Source: Acephala macrosclerotiorum (taxonomy: Eukaryota > Ascomycota > Leotiomycetes > Helotiales > Mollisiaceae). From it: a stretch of DNA of 64,000 nucleotides. Of the stretch, positions 47,478-57,922 are shown piece by piece. Made by a program: the position numbers and the translations under genes. Location of the stretch: the NCBI GenBank assembly GCA_014904845.1, contig MU119487.1, positions 1 through 64,000 of the forward strand, in the 5' to 3' direction. The notes under the pieces were generated by a model. It was not told the DNA's origin. It did not search any database and saw only the letters and a program-made list of their open reading frames with translations. Position 1 is the first letter of the stretch. The number at the start of each line of letters is the position of its first letter.

Positions 47478-48668
47478 TTACTCATCCCACAACACCGCGC
47501 TCAGTCCATTGTCATTTTCTGCTTGCCCAACGCTTCCGATCCTCATGCCGGCCACTTGCGGCCCGAGCAAGCCAGTCGACACGTCTCTCTTTACCACCAC
47601 CACATTTGCAGTGGTCCGATTGCCAATCACTACCAAGTCGCCCGCCTGATTGATCTGGAATGTCCGAGGATAGGTCCCTCCAGATGATGTGAGCCCTTGG
47701 AAGGTCATTCCAGAAGCGTCCAACGAAAACGATGCCATCGAGTCGTTTGGAGAGAAGGAGAGATCTCTACGATTAGAGGCGTACAGGAAGTTGTCCTTGA
47801 CGTGTACCTCGCCGACTTTTGTCCCCGATGGAACAGCCTTGCCTCCCGGCATCGTCGTCAAAGTTTGCATCTTCGTGAGGGTCAAGCATCCGCCTAATGG
47901 GTACGATACGGTGAATGAATGGACCGAGTTCGCAAGTTCATTCCTGACATACAGGATATTCTTGCCCCAGAATGTGGCGTGACGAGGACCAGTGCCCGGC
48001 GTGTCAGTGTACGGCGTGCAAGCCGTGGGCTTTCCGCTGGCGGCATCAATTTTGTATATCCGAACGAGATCCGCTCCAAGATCCGGCGTCAAGATGTATT
48101 CCCCAGTGGGGTCGACAATCGTCTCATGCGGATGTGGCGCATCTTGTCTAGAGTTTGGTCTTTTTGCACTCATCGTCAAGGTAAACGTCTGGAAGGCCGA
48201 TGCGCCGGATGTCAAGGGCAACTTGTGAGTTGTAATCATTGAAGTTTGACTGTCAGGTTCGTCAGCGCGAAATCTATTTTTTTTTTTTGATATATCTCAC
48301 TAGTGAGCACTCGCGAGATAGTTTTCTCCTCCATACTGAACATTTGCTACCGCGCCTAGAGGCGCTGAGGCTTTCCCAGACAATTTCAATCCGCCATTGG
48401 TGGCAGCTGCAACGGATACGACTTGTTCGCTTCCAGAACCTGTCTCGTCGGAAATATACAATGTTCTTTCTGTCGAATTGAACATCATCCAACTTGGCTG
48501 GCCTCCAACTGCCACAAAACTGTTCTGTGTCAAGGTGTACGAGCTTCCACTTCCCGTCAAAGTCAGACTGTATATTGTACCGCTGTAGTGGGAGGCGAAG
48601 ATGTTTGCCGCATTGCCAGTTCGCACCAGCGCGGCCAGCAGTCCTAGGCCCAATGCGTGAAATAACAT
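47478..48668 (-). CDS. Secreted lactonase-family beta-propeller protein
   Basis: Two exons on the minus strand: 48668-48301 and 48249-47478, with a 51 nt intron (GTGAGA..ACAG, containing an A/T run). The product is 379 residues. It begins with a signal peptide (MLFHALGLGLLAALVRTGNA). Repeated propeller strands follow (IFASHYSGTIYSLTLTG, QPSWMMFNSTERTLYISDE, GGENYLASAHY). The family block RQDAPHPHE lies at 157-165, with VDPTGEYILTPDLGADLVRIY and GTGPRHATFW after it. These are hallmarks of the seven-bladed lactonase family (PF10282; 6-phosphogluconolactonase and carboxy-cis,cis-muconate cyclase relatives). Because it is predicted to be secreted, a role in the cytosolic pentose phosphate path is unlikely; an extracellular lactone or aromatic-derived substrate is more likely. 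Confidence 0.88.
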
Positions 48669-49660
48669 GACGGGCGATTTGGGTTGGAGTAGTGAGAATG
48701 AGCACTGCTTCCGCCAAGAAGAACTTATAGGCTGCGCTGATACTTATGGTCATCGGAACGGAACTTCAGTCCATAAGATGGAACTCAAAGTCAAACAAAC
48801 GTGTCCGTTTGGGGTAATCAATCCTAGGAGATTCTCCCGCCGGGTTCTTGGCCCATGTGCGGAGTCCTATATCAGCCTCAAAAGAACATTCCCCTACCGA
48901 GCACACGCGAGTTCTTCCGCATTCTTTTCTTGGGGTCCCCATACTTTGCCCCGGATTCATATGCGTCCCTTAGAGAACTGTTCAAGAGAGGATTTTTGCT
49001 GGTAGCTGATGAACATCAGATAATGGATGCTGAGCAATCAGGTAAAATGCTTATCAGCCGGCGACGGAGGCGCTTTTTAGCGGCCACGGATCAATTCGAG
49101 CTGCTACGAATCATATAAATTGTCGCAAGGATCTGATTGAATGGAACGTTCCGAAACTTTGTTTGAGATAGTAGGTATGCGACGGTGCGATGGGATGAAT
49201 ACAACGTGGCGCGGAGATCTAATCATATCTTAGTCCTGGATCTGCGGAGATGTGGGACGCGAGCTCGTGATCCAAACAATCGTCATCTCTTGGATTATCC
49301 ATACCTCTCTCAGATCATATATTCATGAGCATATCTCAGACATTGGATGAATTCGGGACTATAGAGGCAAAGATGTTTTCGCAGCACTTCAGCTCCCACG
49401 GTACGTAGATCGGTACTAGTTAAAGGAGAACAGAAGGCTGTAGCCAAGCTTCTGCAATCCTCTCAGTATTCTTCCCCGTTCTTAACCGTCTGATGTGGTT
49501 GCAATCAGACTATCGTCGGGACTAATGGCTAACTATTGTTGTTCTTATTTTTCATATTTTGAGCATGTTCGTTCCTGCTTCGGTGTGGTAGCTTTCTCTC
49601 CTCTCCTGGAACTAAGTCTGCCCTACCATTCCTTGGCGCTCTTCTTCGTTGTTTTTAGAA
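48669..49660. other. Intergenic; no gene seen
   Basis: About 1 kb upstream of both the lactonase gene (minus strand) and the decayed oxidase (plus strand). Only short frames are present. Confidence 0.45.
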
Positions 49661-51058
49661 ATGTTGGCAACGAATCTTTTGACACTGCTGCTCTCACCAG
49701 GCGCCGATGCCATGCTTGATAGAAGAGCAGCGATCGGCGACTGCTTGACCGCTGGCAATGTTCCTCAAGTCTTGCCAGGAAGCTCAGCCTACACCTTACG
49801 AGCCTGGGATCATAAGTCTGTGCTTTTCAGGGCTTTTCAGGGCTTCTCGCTAACAAATAAACGCTAAAACCGAATATCGACTTTTGAATCAAAATATAAA
49901 CATACTTAATTAATTTATAAAAAGATACTTTGGCTTTTGTCAAATAATAAACTACGGTCTTAAAAGATTTTAATTTGTAGTTGTTTTATACTTTTTAAGT
50001 AACGGCGTAGACTTTGAAGTTCTTCGCGAAAAAGTAGCCTGAAAACAGCCTGAAAAGCACAGACTTATGATCCCAGGCTCGTTAGCGATCAAGCCCTTCA
50101 ATCTTAGAATTCCATTTACGCCAGCAGCAATTGTTCAGCCAAAGATAGTTGACCAAGTCCAAGCAGCCGTTACTTGTGGTGCTAAGCTCGGCATCTCTGT
50201 CAGTCCAAAAGGTGGTGGGCACAGCTATGCTTCCCACGAACTTGGAGGAGAGGACGGACACTTGGTGGTTGACATGAAGTATTTCACTAATGTCAAATTC
50301 GATAGCAGCACGCAAATTGCGGCAATCGGCACAGGCGCCAGACTCGGCAACATCGCCCAATCTCTCTATTCCCAAGGACCACGAGCCTTCAGTCACGGAA
50401 CTTGCCCAGGGTATGTCCATCCTCACCTCTTCACGTACACCTCAACTAACTCCCCAGCGTTGGCGTAGCAGGCCACGTCGGCGGCGGCGGCTACGGCTAC
50501 ATCTCGCACACCCACGGCCTCGCTCTCGACGCCCTCGTCGAAGCAACCGCCGTCCTCGCCAACTCCACCGTTGTAACCGCCTCCACTACCCAAAACCCCG
50601 GCCTCTTCTGGGCGATCCGCGGCGCTGGCGCCTCCTCGGCATCATCACCGAATACAAATTCGCCACCTTCCCTGCTCCTATGGGCAGTACTGTTTTCTCC
50701 TATACGATAAATCCAAGTAGTGCTAGTCAAGCGGCGAGTATCCATAAGGCGTTGCAGGGTTATGCGAATAGTACGAGTATGCTGGCCGAGATGAACATGA
50801 GGTTGTTTATTAATCCGAGTAATTTTAATTTGGAGGGGATTCTCTATGGGAGCCAAAGTGCGTTTAAGACGGCGGTGCAGCCACTTTTGACGAAGTTGGG
50901 GGTGAGTAGTTCCTATTTTTGAATGCATCTTAATTTCTCTCAACCAAATCTCTCGAGCTGTTCTCCAAATGACAATTGCTAACTCTCCTGTCTCTAGATC
51001 AGCTACGGAGGATGCCAGTGCAGAAAGTCCTATTGGCAACAACTTCCTATCATTCTAA
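49661..51058 (+). pseudogene. Broken FAD-linked oligosaccharide-oxidase-like gene
   Basis: A signal peptide-like start (MLATNLLTLLLSPGADA) is followed by AGNVPQVLPGSSAYTL. A 283 bp inserted element then interrupts the frame. After it come FNLRIPFTPAAIVQP, VSPKGGGHSYASHELGGEDG (FAD site), VDMKYFTNVKFDS and RAFSHGTCPG. A small intron precedes GHVGGGGYGYISHTHGLALD and ATAVLANSTVVTAS. These are the blocks of gluco- and chito-oligosaccharide oxidases (FAD_binding_4, BBE-like). A second lesion lies at about 50634: GAGAS should continue to GIITEYKF, but a base is missing. The C-terminal half, including the substrate domain and BBE segment, is absent; the frame ends soon after TKLG. It is not functional as read. 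Confidence 0.8.
49799..50081. mobile_element. 283 bp MITE inserted in the oxidase gene
   Basis: Perfect 33 bp terminal inverted repeats at 49799-49831 and 50049-50081 (outer bases CGAGCCTGGGATC). The element is flanked by TTA at 49796-49798 and TTA at 50082-50084. A 3 bp TTA/TAA duplication is the mark of PIF/Harbinger elements, so this is best read as a non-autonomous member. Inside each end the word cttttcagg (or cctgaaaa) is repeated, at 49823-49842 and around 50040-50056. The centre is AT-rich and noncoding. The perfect arms and the uncut flanks point to a recent insertion. Confidence 0.85.
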
Positions 51059-52427
51059 GCCTCCCAATTATAACCTGTCTTCTTTCTGAAGATCACTTCT
51101 TCCTCAATCGTCAACGTGATCCAAATTATCGTCCAATATCCAATCAAACTCAAGAAAAGTTGAGAAAGATAGTCAACAAATACGCTCTCCCTGCAATAGC
51201 AAAAATTGTATAAACAACAACAGCAACCGTACTCCACATCATCCTCGGAATTTTGACAGCCCAAGCTCCCAATAATTGGAAAGACAAAGAAGCAGAATAA
51301 GTGCCAGGAATATTGTTCGCACAACGCCCAGCGCCAACAACACCGCGCAAAAACTCCCAAAAGCGCCAAGCGGGCTCAAAGCTTCGACGATTAGGGCACC
51401 GGTACTTATTTTATCTGCTGCTGCCCAGGTAGGGTTGAGAGAGACCCCGGATCCGAGACCTATGCCCACTATTTCCACAAAGAGCTTGCCTAGGATGAGG
51501 CCGGAGGATATCATGCAGAAGACTGCGAGGCGGGAAGCTTTTTGTGGGAGGTAGATGTAGAAATCCGTTGCTGCTGTGGGCCAACCGAGGCCCTAAGGTT
51601 GAGAGGGAGACGTATGATAGTCGGTTTCCGATCAAAGTGCCACCTGTGGTGGAAGAGGGTGTGCTTATGTTGAAGTGGGGAGAAGGGACGCCTACGAAGA
51701 TGAAGAACTTGCAGGATCCAAGTATAGCGCTCAAATATTAAAGAACTTGATTCCGAAAGTTGATATTGCCCAAGATATGAGAGCAGCGACCACGATACCG
51801 ACGATGACGGACATCCCATTGCCGTTTATTTCTGATAGGATTAAACCTGCGATGATCGTATCTGGATCAGAGTACCTGAGTCAGCATCCTTCAGTTGGAG
51901 GAGCTGAGGATGGGGATTGAGGCATGCAAAGACAAACAAAATGGCAAGGACGAGGGTACGGTTTCCGGACATGGGACCGAAGGTTGAGATATAGGCCGTT
52001 AGACATGATCCTAGAATGGTTCCGAAAAGGCAACAACTGTTCTCATCAGTCCTCGTTCTTTCTCTCCTACTCCAGACTCACATCATAGTATCAACAAACC
52101 CCAGCCCATAAGCAATTGGACCCAAAATCCCAACCGTCATATTATTCGCCGTACAATTTGCCGAGAACTAAATCATGGCCATGTAAAGATAATCTTTCGC
52201 TGCATATTTTCGCTTTCGTTCGGATTCGGGACCCGCTCTATGCCTCGGGCTTTGATGCCGGCGATGGTTTCGAGACGATTGGCGAGGCGTTGGAGTTTGC
52301 TGGTCAATCTCGGGATTAGGGCTGGGTCGAGAGGGGTGGTGGTGCCGATTTGGTGGTCGACTGGGCTATTGGATGGAGTATCGTTTGACTGAGCGACATG
52401 CTTCTCATCATAGGATGTAATCTCCAT
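51055..52427 (-). pseudogene. Decayed NCS1 purine/cytosine permease (Fcy type)
   Basis: On the minus strand from 52427: MEITSYDEKHVAQ, LQRLANRLETIAGIKARGIE (the usual cytosolic N-terminus of Fcy-type permeases), then NNMTVGILGPIAYGLGF, FGPMSGNRT, ERYTWI, TLIGNRLSYVSLS, DFYIYLPQKASRLAVF, NPTWAAADKISTGALIVEAL, NNIPGTYSASLSFQLLGAWA and EEEVIFRKKTGYNWEA. The order matches fungal FcyB/Fcy2 nucleobase-cation symporters. The blocks lie in different frames: at least three frame changes (before ERYTWI, soon after it, and between LLALGV and NNIPGTY), plus stops. It is a pseudogene. Intact relatives import adenine, guanine, hypoxanthine and cytosine with protons. Confidence 0.8.
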
Positions 52428-53054
52428 CGTGGGTGATGTGTTGAAGTTGCTTGGACAAAGAAAAAAGAAAGGGAGAAAGAAAATGTGAGATTAGAAGACT
52501 TTCATTGCCCACTTAACTCGTAAGCACTTACATTAAGCTGTCAAAGCCCCCCTGTCATAGATATCGAAGCTATTGTCAGCTTCAGATAAGACGTGGAGAT
52601 TTTCGTTCCCAAGAAGAGATCTGATATCGCGTTCCTTGTATAGCACGTTTGTGTATTGAGGGTTTGGGATAGGCAAGTTGATAGCTAAGACACGCTCTTC
52701 TCCCTTGAGTTGGCAACGATTTGAGATTACATCTCTAATCAATGGCCATCAATGGACGCCTCGTGAAGCCAGTGTTAGATTGATGAGCGAGTGGTCTCTT
52801 TGTTAATGACTTTCCAAGTGATTATGTCTCGAGCAAGCTGAACTTAAAAGTCGCTTGACTGGTAATTGTCGTGGCTTATCTCCAATGGTTACGGCCATGT
52901 CCATCTACCCCAGACTGCGTCTCAACCCCACCTTGTCTTTATCAATGAAACCCTCCCCGTTGTCACTGATGACCCAACGAATAACAAGGATAGGCTAAGT
53001 TCCCTTGAAAAGACTCTCGAATTTAATTGATCCATCAACAGCATTGCTAGAATC
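52428..53054. other. Intergenic between two decayed genes
   Basis: Contains the upstream region of the permease relic. A 69-codon minus-strand frame (52533-52742) shows no family features. Confidence 0.4.
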
Positions 53055-53910
53055 ATGCCGTCAAGAATCGAAACAGTACGTTCAATGAGAACACTCGCTG
53101 AGAAGCCAACTGAATCTGGAAACAGAAGACTCCGAGTTCACTGTACCTCTGGTGGACTTCTCAAAATATCTTCACGGCACCCCAGAAGAACAAAAAGAAT
53201 GCGTGCAAATAATTATGTCTGGATTCACCACCTCCGGCTTCCTCTACCTAACAAACAGCGGCATCCCAGTCTCGAAACTCAACTCCATCTTTGAGCAGAG
53301 CAAAAAATACTCCAACCTTCCACTCTCAGAGAAAGCAAAAGTGCCAAACAATGACCCCAACTTCAATCGAGGCTAATCTGGCATGGGCGTCGAGAAAACC
53401 ACGAACGTATTCGATGCGGACGGCATCGCGACCTTACGAAAACAAGAACCAGATATCAAAGAGAGTTTGGAGATTGGAAGCGAGCCTAGGGACTACCAGT
53501 CAAGAAAGAGATGAATATCTGGCCTGAGGGACTAGATGGATTCAAGGAGAAGATGACGTGGTTCTATAAGCGGCGTGATGAGTTGCATCATGCGCTGCTT
53601 GGGGTGATTGCTGAAGGGTTGGGCATCGAAAAGGTTTTCTTTCGAACCATTAAGAATCGAGATCATGTGTTGAGATTGTTGCATTATCGAGCGTGGAGAG
53701 AGGCGAGTTGGACAAGGAGGGTGCCGTGAGGACAGCGAGTCATACTGATCATGGGAGTGAGTACTTCTTCTGATCAAGGACAATGACGAGTGCTGACCCT
53801 CGGAGCAATCACTCTTCTTTTCCAGGACGGGACGGGCGGACTCTAGGTCTAGTATCCTGATGGCAACTTCTATGACGTTGATCCTGTGCCAGGAGCCATC
53901 GTCATCAACT
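53055..53910 (+). pseudogene. Decayed 2-oxoglutarate/Fe(II) oxygenase (IPNS-like)
   Basis: Blocks of the isopenicillin-N-synthase-like oxygenase family are in order: EFTVPLVDFSKYLHG, GFTTSGFLYLTNSGIP, LSEKAKVPNN, then after a TAA at the expected RGYSxxG position FDADGIATLRKQEPDIKESL, GLDGFKEKMTWFYKRRDEL, LLHYR, TASHTDHGS with the metal-binding H-x-D, ITLLFQDGTGGL and YPDGNFYDVDPVPGAIVINC. Lesions: the TAA at about 53374, frame changes around 53500 and 53700, two TAG codons after GTGGL, and loss of the C-terminus with the second metal histidine and the 2-oxoglutarate arginine. Thymine dioxygenase belongs to this broad family, but the substrate cannot be deduced. Confidence 0.8.
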
Positions 53911-54275
53911 GCTGTAAATACTTGAATTCCGATGTCCATTCCTAGCTGACGGTCTGTGGGTGACCCGTTGCAAATATGGACAAACGATGTGTTGAAATCC
54001 ATATACTATAGAGTTCAAACGCCCACAAAAATCCCTGTGATAACAGACTGAAAGTACACTGCCCGTTACTCGATTACCGTGAGTTGGTCTCTTTGCCCTC
54101 GCAGATCTGACACTGACAAGGAGCAGTACCTCTATTACAGTAGAGTAGCCGGCATGCTCAGCCCGAAGTAAAGCAACGAAGGCTTAGCCGTCGAGCCTCT
54201 CTGGCGAGGAATGAAGAGAAGAGTTCACCAAGAAGCCCTTTATTTGAGGGAAGATGTCCAGGACGTAAGCAGCAT
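53911..54275. other. Intergenic; no gene seen
   Basis: About 360 bp between the oxygenase relic and the truncated membrane-protein frame. Nothing recognisable. Confidence 0.4.
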
Positions 54276-55231
54276 CTAAGTCCACTCCCACCATATCAAG
54301 GTCAGCCCCCCAGACCAGTTATCAGAGAATCTATTTGAACTATTTTTAGTGCGGAGAAATCTCCCGGCAAAGAGGTTGCGCCCCTCCACCAGAAACGGGA
54401 ACAGCTCTAAATTCGCTGGTGAAGTCGGATCTTCCCCAAACCAGATAAGGCTCGAACTGGCTTCACCCTGATAACTCATACTAGGATATGTGAATGGCTC
54501 TGTTCGTATTGGAGTACACGTCGCTCGATGACTGAACTTGTAATTCGCTTCTAGGTTGAACTCGAAGTTAAAGGGTATTAAACTACTATGCTCCACTTGA
54601 ATCGATGAAACTGATGGCACGCAAATGTTCCCAGGGAAAGGACATGGGACATTTTGTGATATTGAGAGCGATGGGCAGTAACTTAGAAGAGTACCTGCGC
54701 CGCCGCATTTCGGGTTCACTTCTTTCCTATCAAGCCAGTAATGCTTAAAGTAAAAATAGGTGAATTCGGCGGAGGTAAAGAGCCCATCCACCCCTTCGGC
54801 TGTACCTGTGTCGCCTCTGCCTCGAACCACTGGAGTTGCACCATATCCGGTAAGAAACCATGGAAGTAAAGCTCCAAGATAAAGACAAGCACATTGGCAA
54901 ACGAACACACTCTTAGCTATGGAGACACAGTAATCGTCGTGTCCGATCGTTTCCATTTTCCGATCAAACTTTGGATCGCTTGTAGCTGGGATAGGTTCCA
55001 CAACGAGAACGAATCTTCTGGATCCTCAAGATGAAAACGGTGCAGACGTCGAATTAGCAAATATCGAGAGATTATCCATCAGCGAGTTTGCGTGTAGGCA
55101 AGAAAGGCACCAAAGAAGGCGAGAACCGCGAGGGCTGGCGCTGTAGAGAGGGTCTGAATAAAGTGATAGCTTGAAGGCTTATTGTAGTATTTCCAGATCC
55201 TAGTATATGGTTGAATGTGTTCGGACGACAT
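54276..55231 (-). pseudogene. Truncated fungal membrane protein, extracellular part
   Basis: A minus-strand frame (55001-54276, 241 residues) has an ordered set of cysteines: NPKCGGAGTLLSYCPS, NVPCPFPGNICVPSV, FSHRATCTPIRTEPF. This resembles the extracellular region of large Pezizomycotina multi-pass proteins that begin with a transmembrane helix, then a cysteine-rich region, then further helices. A separate upstream frame starting at 55231 (MSSEHIQPYTRIWKYY, then a hydrophobic LSTAPALAVLAFFGAFLAY) could be the matching first exon, but no clean splice joins them. The C-terminal membrane domain is missing. A remnant is most likely; a short expressed gene cannot be excluded. Confidence 0.4.
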
Positions 55232-55849
55232 TTTAAGGTGGAAAGCTGGAATGCAACGCCGAGATGTGGAGATTTCTAGGTCGTGAAAATTAAACAGAAA
55301 CTGGACGCACAACTTTTTGAAACTTGTGAGATCGCGCTGCCAATTCACGACCACCTTGGCTTCCGTCATGCTCAGCCTCACAGGTCGAGCAGCCCATATC
55401 TCTTGGCTTGCATACATGACCATTATCTGACGGGTTTGTTTGCGGCAAGAGGCCGGAACTCAGACTCTCCACTAGTGATTCAGCCCGAGCACTGTTATAT
55501 TTGCTGATCGTGTGGATGCTGAGAATCTTGCGATTGCCTTAATTGTTGACCACCAGGGCTGAGTTGTCATCGACGTGAGGTAGCCTCGTCTAGGATAGCA
55601 GGAGCAACCTCAAACACTTGGCACCCTTCGAACATCGCCCTTAATGTTCGTCTCTGCCGTTCCGAGCCTTAGCTTCTGAAGATAAAGGCAAGCTACCCCC
55701 TAAACTAAAACTCACTCTCCACTCCTACTAAAATTTCGCATTTCACGTCGCCTTTCTTCGCCGAGCTACTCACCTCTCCAACGCCACCTTTCGCTTACTC
55801 GCCTCACCCTCGCCCTCTGCAAACCTCCCAACGAGCGACCAATAACCTG
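55232..55849. other. Intergenic; upstream region of the zinc-finger gene
   Basis: No supported gene. The right half is pyrimidine-rich (55700-55820), as often found upstream of ascomycete genes. Confidence 0.4.
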
Positions 55850-57324
55850 ATGATGGATCGGGGCGACGACCAGCTGCCACTCCCATGGCAGCCTATCGAC
55901 TTCGATGATGGTTGGTGGTTGGATAATGTTTGGGGCGACAATAGGTGAGTGGCTGAAAAAAAAAAACTGACGCTAAAAACAGGGCGACGGGCCTCTCACC
56001 CGCAATCATGTTTTTTGAACAAGGATGTTATGAAACGAGGGAAGATGCCGCAGCCATCTCTCACCCAATCGAGGACCCCGTCTGGAGGACCGACACTGAT
56101 CAGAGTCATGTCCTGTCTTTTGAGATCGATGAAGAATGGATCCAACCTCACGCAGATCCAGCTCAAACCATCGACGAGTCTATACCCATCTACGCTCCGG
56201 ATGACGTCCAACAATGCCTAGCCAACTGGGGCGTACCAGGACAAGCAATTTCATCCTCTGCATTCGGGTCGAACCTTATCTGCGAGGAAAATCAAGAGAT
56301 TAGCTATGGAAAGCATACCCGATATCCCTGCCTTGGAGAGCCTCTCGATGGGCTAGCCCCTACAGTTGACGACCCGAGGTTTGGGTGCATACCAGAACAG
56401 GCACAGTCAAGGTGTGGTGGCCTCGTTCTAGAAGCAGATTCTAGTTCAATGGCCTCGGTAGCCACACCATCATCTGTTGTACGAGACAGATCAAAGCAAA
56501 GCCCTACTTCTAGCAAGCGGAAATTATCAAAAGTTACCAAAAGCGCGAAGCCCAGAATCTCTTGCAGCTATCCGGGGTGCAAGCTGACATTTCCTCGACC
56601 GTACGAACTTCGACGGCATCTAAATAATTTCCACAATCGAATAGCCATACCATGCAATGTGTACGGGTGCAATCGCATTGCCAGACCCGTGCCAAGAGTG
56701 GACAAATTCCGAGAGCACATGAGAAAGCATGCAAAAGCTCACAAATTTGTATGCGCTGTCGAAGGATGCCCAGCAGGACCTTTTGATCGCGATCAGCTGT
56801 GCCAACACTTATCTACTGGACATGATCTCGGTGCATGCAAAAAGGAACTCGTTTTCAGAGAAAGACTGCTTGCAGCTTCGTTGAGAATCACCCCGCGAAG
56901 CGATGGCTCGAGTTTTGTGGAAGAGAGGAGAAATTGCCCACTTGCCTTCCTCGGCTGCAACTTTCGAGCACGGAGTGACGGACCTGCTCCACACGACTTC
57001 TTCGATCACCTTAAAACACACGACCTTTTCGAGCGCTCCGAAGGATGCAAGGCAATCCTTGAAAGTGGCATCCCGTCTTACTATGTAGAGTTTGGCCGTG
57101 CCTCATGTCCAGTATGCGGGGCATTTATGCATATTGTGAATGGGGGCATGCGACAATTCCTTGAACACGTGGGGGGCCACGGGGAAGAGAGACGCAATCC
57201 ACATATCGTGCAACTTTGGAAGTGTATCCGCCCGTTCCCTTATTGTGAAGCCTACCCTGAGTTCAAAATGATACAACTCGAGTACCAGAAAGCGATTGGC
57301 CTCACTGCCTTCGAAGCAAACTAA
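55850..57324 (+). CDS. C2H2 zinc-finger protein, putative transcription factor
   Basis: Two exons: 55850-55944 and 55983-57324, with an unusually short 38 nt intron (GTGAGT..ACAG). The spliced product is 478 residues and starts MMDRGDDQLPLPWQPIDF. An unspliced alternative start is the ATG at 56008 (438 residues). The N-terminal half is acidic and low complexity, then a basic stretch (SKRKLSKVTKSAKPR) is followed by three C2H2-type fingers: CSYPGCKLTF..RRHLNNFH, CNVYGCNR..REHMRKHAKAH, and CAVEGCPAGPFDRDQLCQH. A later pair (CPLAFLGCNF..HLKTH; CPVCGAFMH..HVGGH) may form two more. The layout suits a nuclear DNA-binding protein. Its targets are unknown. Confidence 0.8.
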
Positions 57325-57922
57325 AGATCTCGAACGGTTGCCAGCGCCATCTGACACTTCGGGATCTGTCAAGGCGTGCGAATTCTGCGATCACACACTG
57401 ATGTTGTAGCACACTGTGCCGAGATGTTGTGGATTCATTCAATTTTCTGGTGGTGGTGAATTGCACCACATTCCCCACTGTGTCTTCTTGTGCTTTTGGT
57501 TCGCCTGGATTTGCTATGTTGTAATCGGTTTTCCTTAGTTGGATGCGTAAGTGGTGTGGAGGAATTGACGGGAGGTGGTCGCGCTTTCTATCTTTCGATA
57601 AATGTTTCCCTTCTCAAGTTATACCTTCCCTTCCTGCTCGACTCTTTCTTGTCTCCTTGGATGGCTTTGGGTGGATGAGACTTCTCAACAAGTAACAGAA
57701 TGGGCTGACACCTTAATGTGTTTAGCAGCATGGATGGGATGGAGATTTCCTTTCTCTCTTTTGTCTTTCCTTGTGTCATTCTTTGGGCGGTTTGTGTTAT
57801 GATGTGGACTTTTAACAAGTCGCGATCTCCTTGACAGAAACAGACTAATCAACAGTCTCGGTGTTAGGAGGTTGAGAAGTTCTTGATTTGATCTTTGTAG
57901 TTATTTCATGCCTCGAGTTATT
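57325..57922. other. Intergenic between converging genes
   Basis: 3' flanks of the zinc-finger gene and the GUP1 homologue. T-rich stretches and no supported frame. Confidence 0.4.

Noticed and set aside
49799..50081. MITE read as an intron of the oxidase gene
   Set aside because: Candidate GT..AG pairs in the inverted ends (GTCTGT..GCACAG) leave transposon sequence in the exon; the TTA duplication and inverted repeats explain the segment better.
49797..50084. TA duplication (Tc1/mariner) instead of TTA
   Set aside because: With TA the two ends would be unequal by one base; TTA leaves perfectly matched 33 bp arms.
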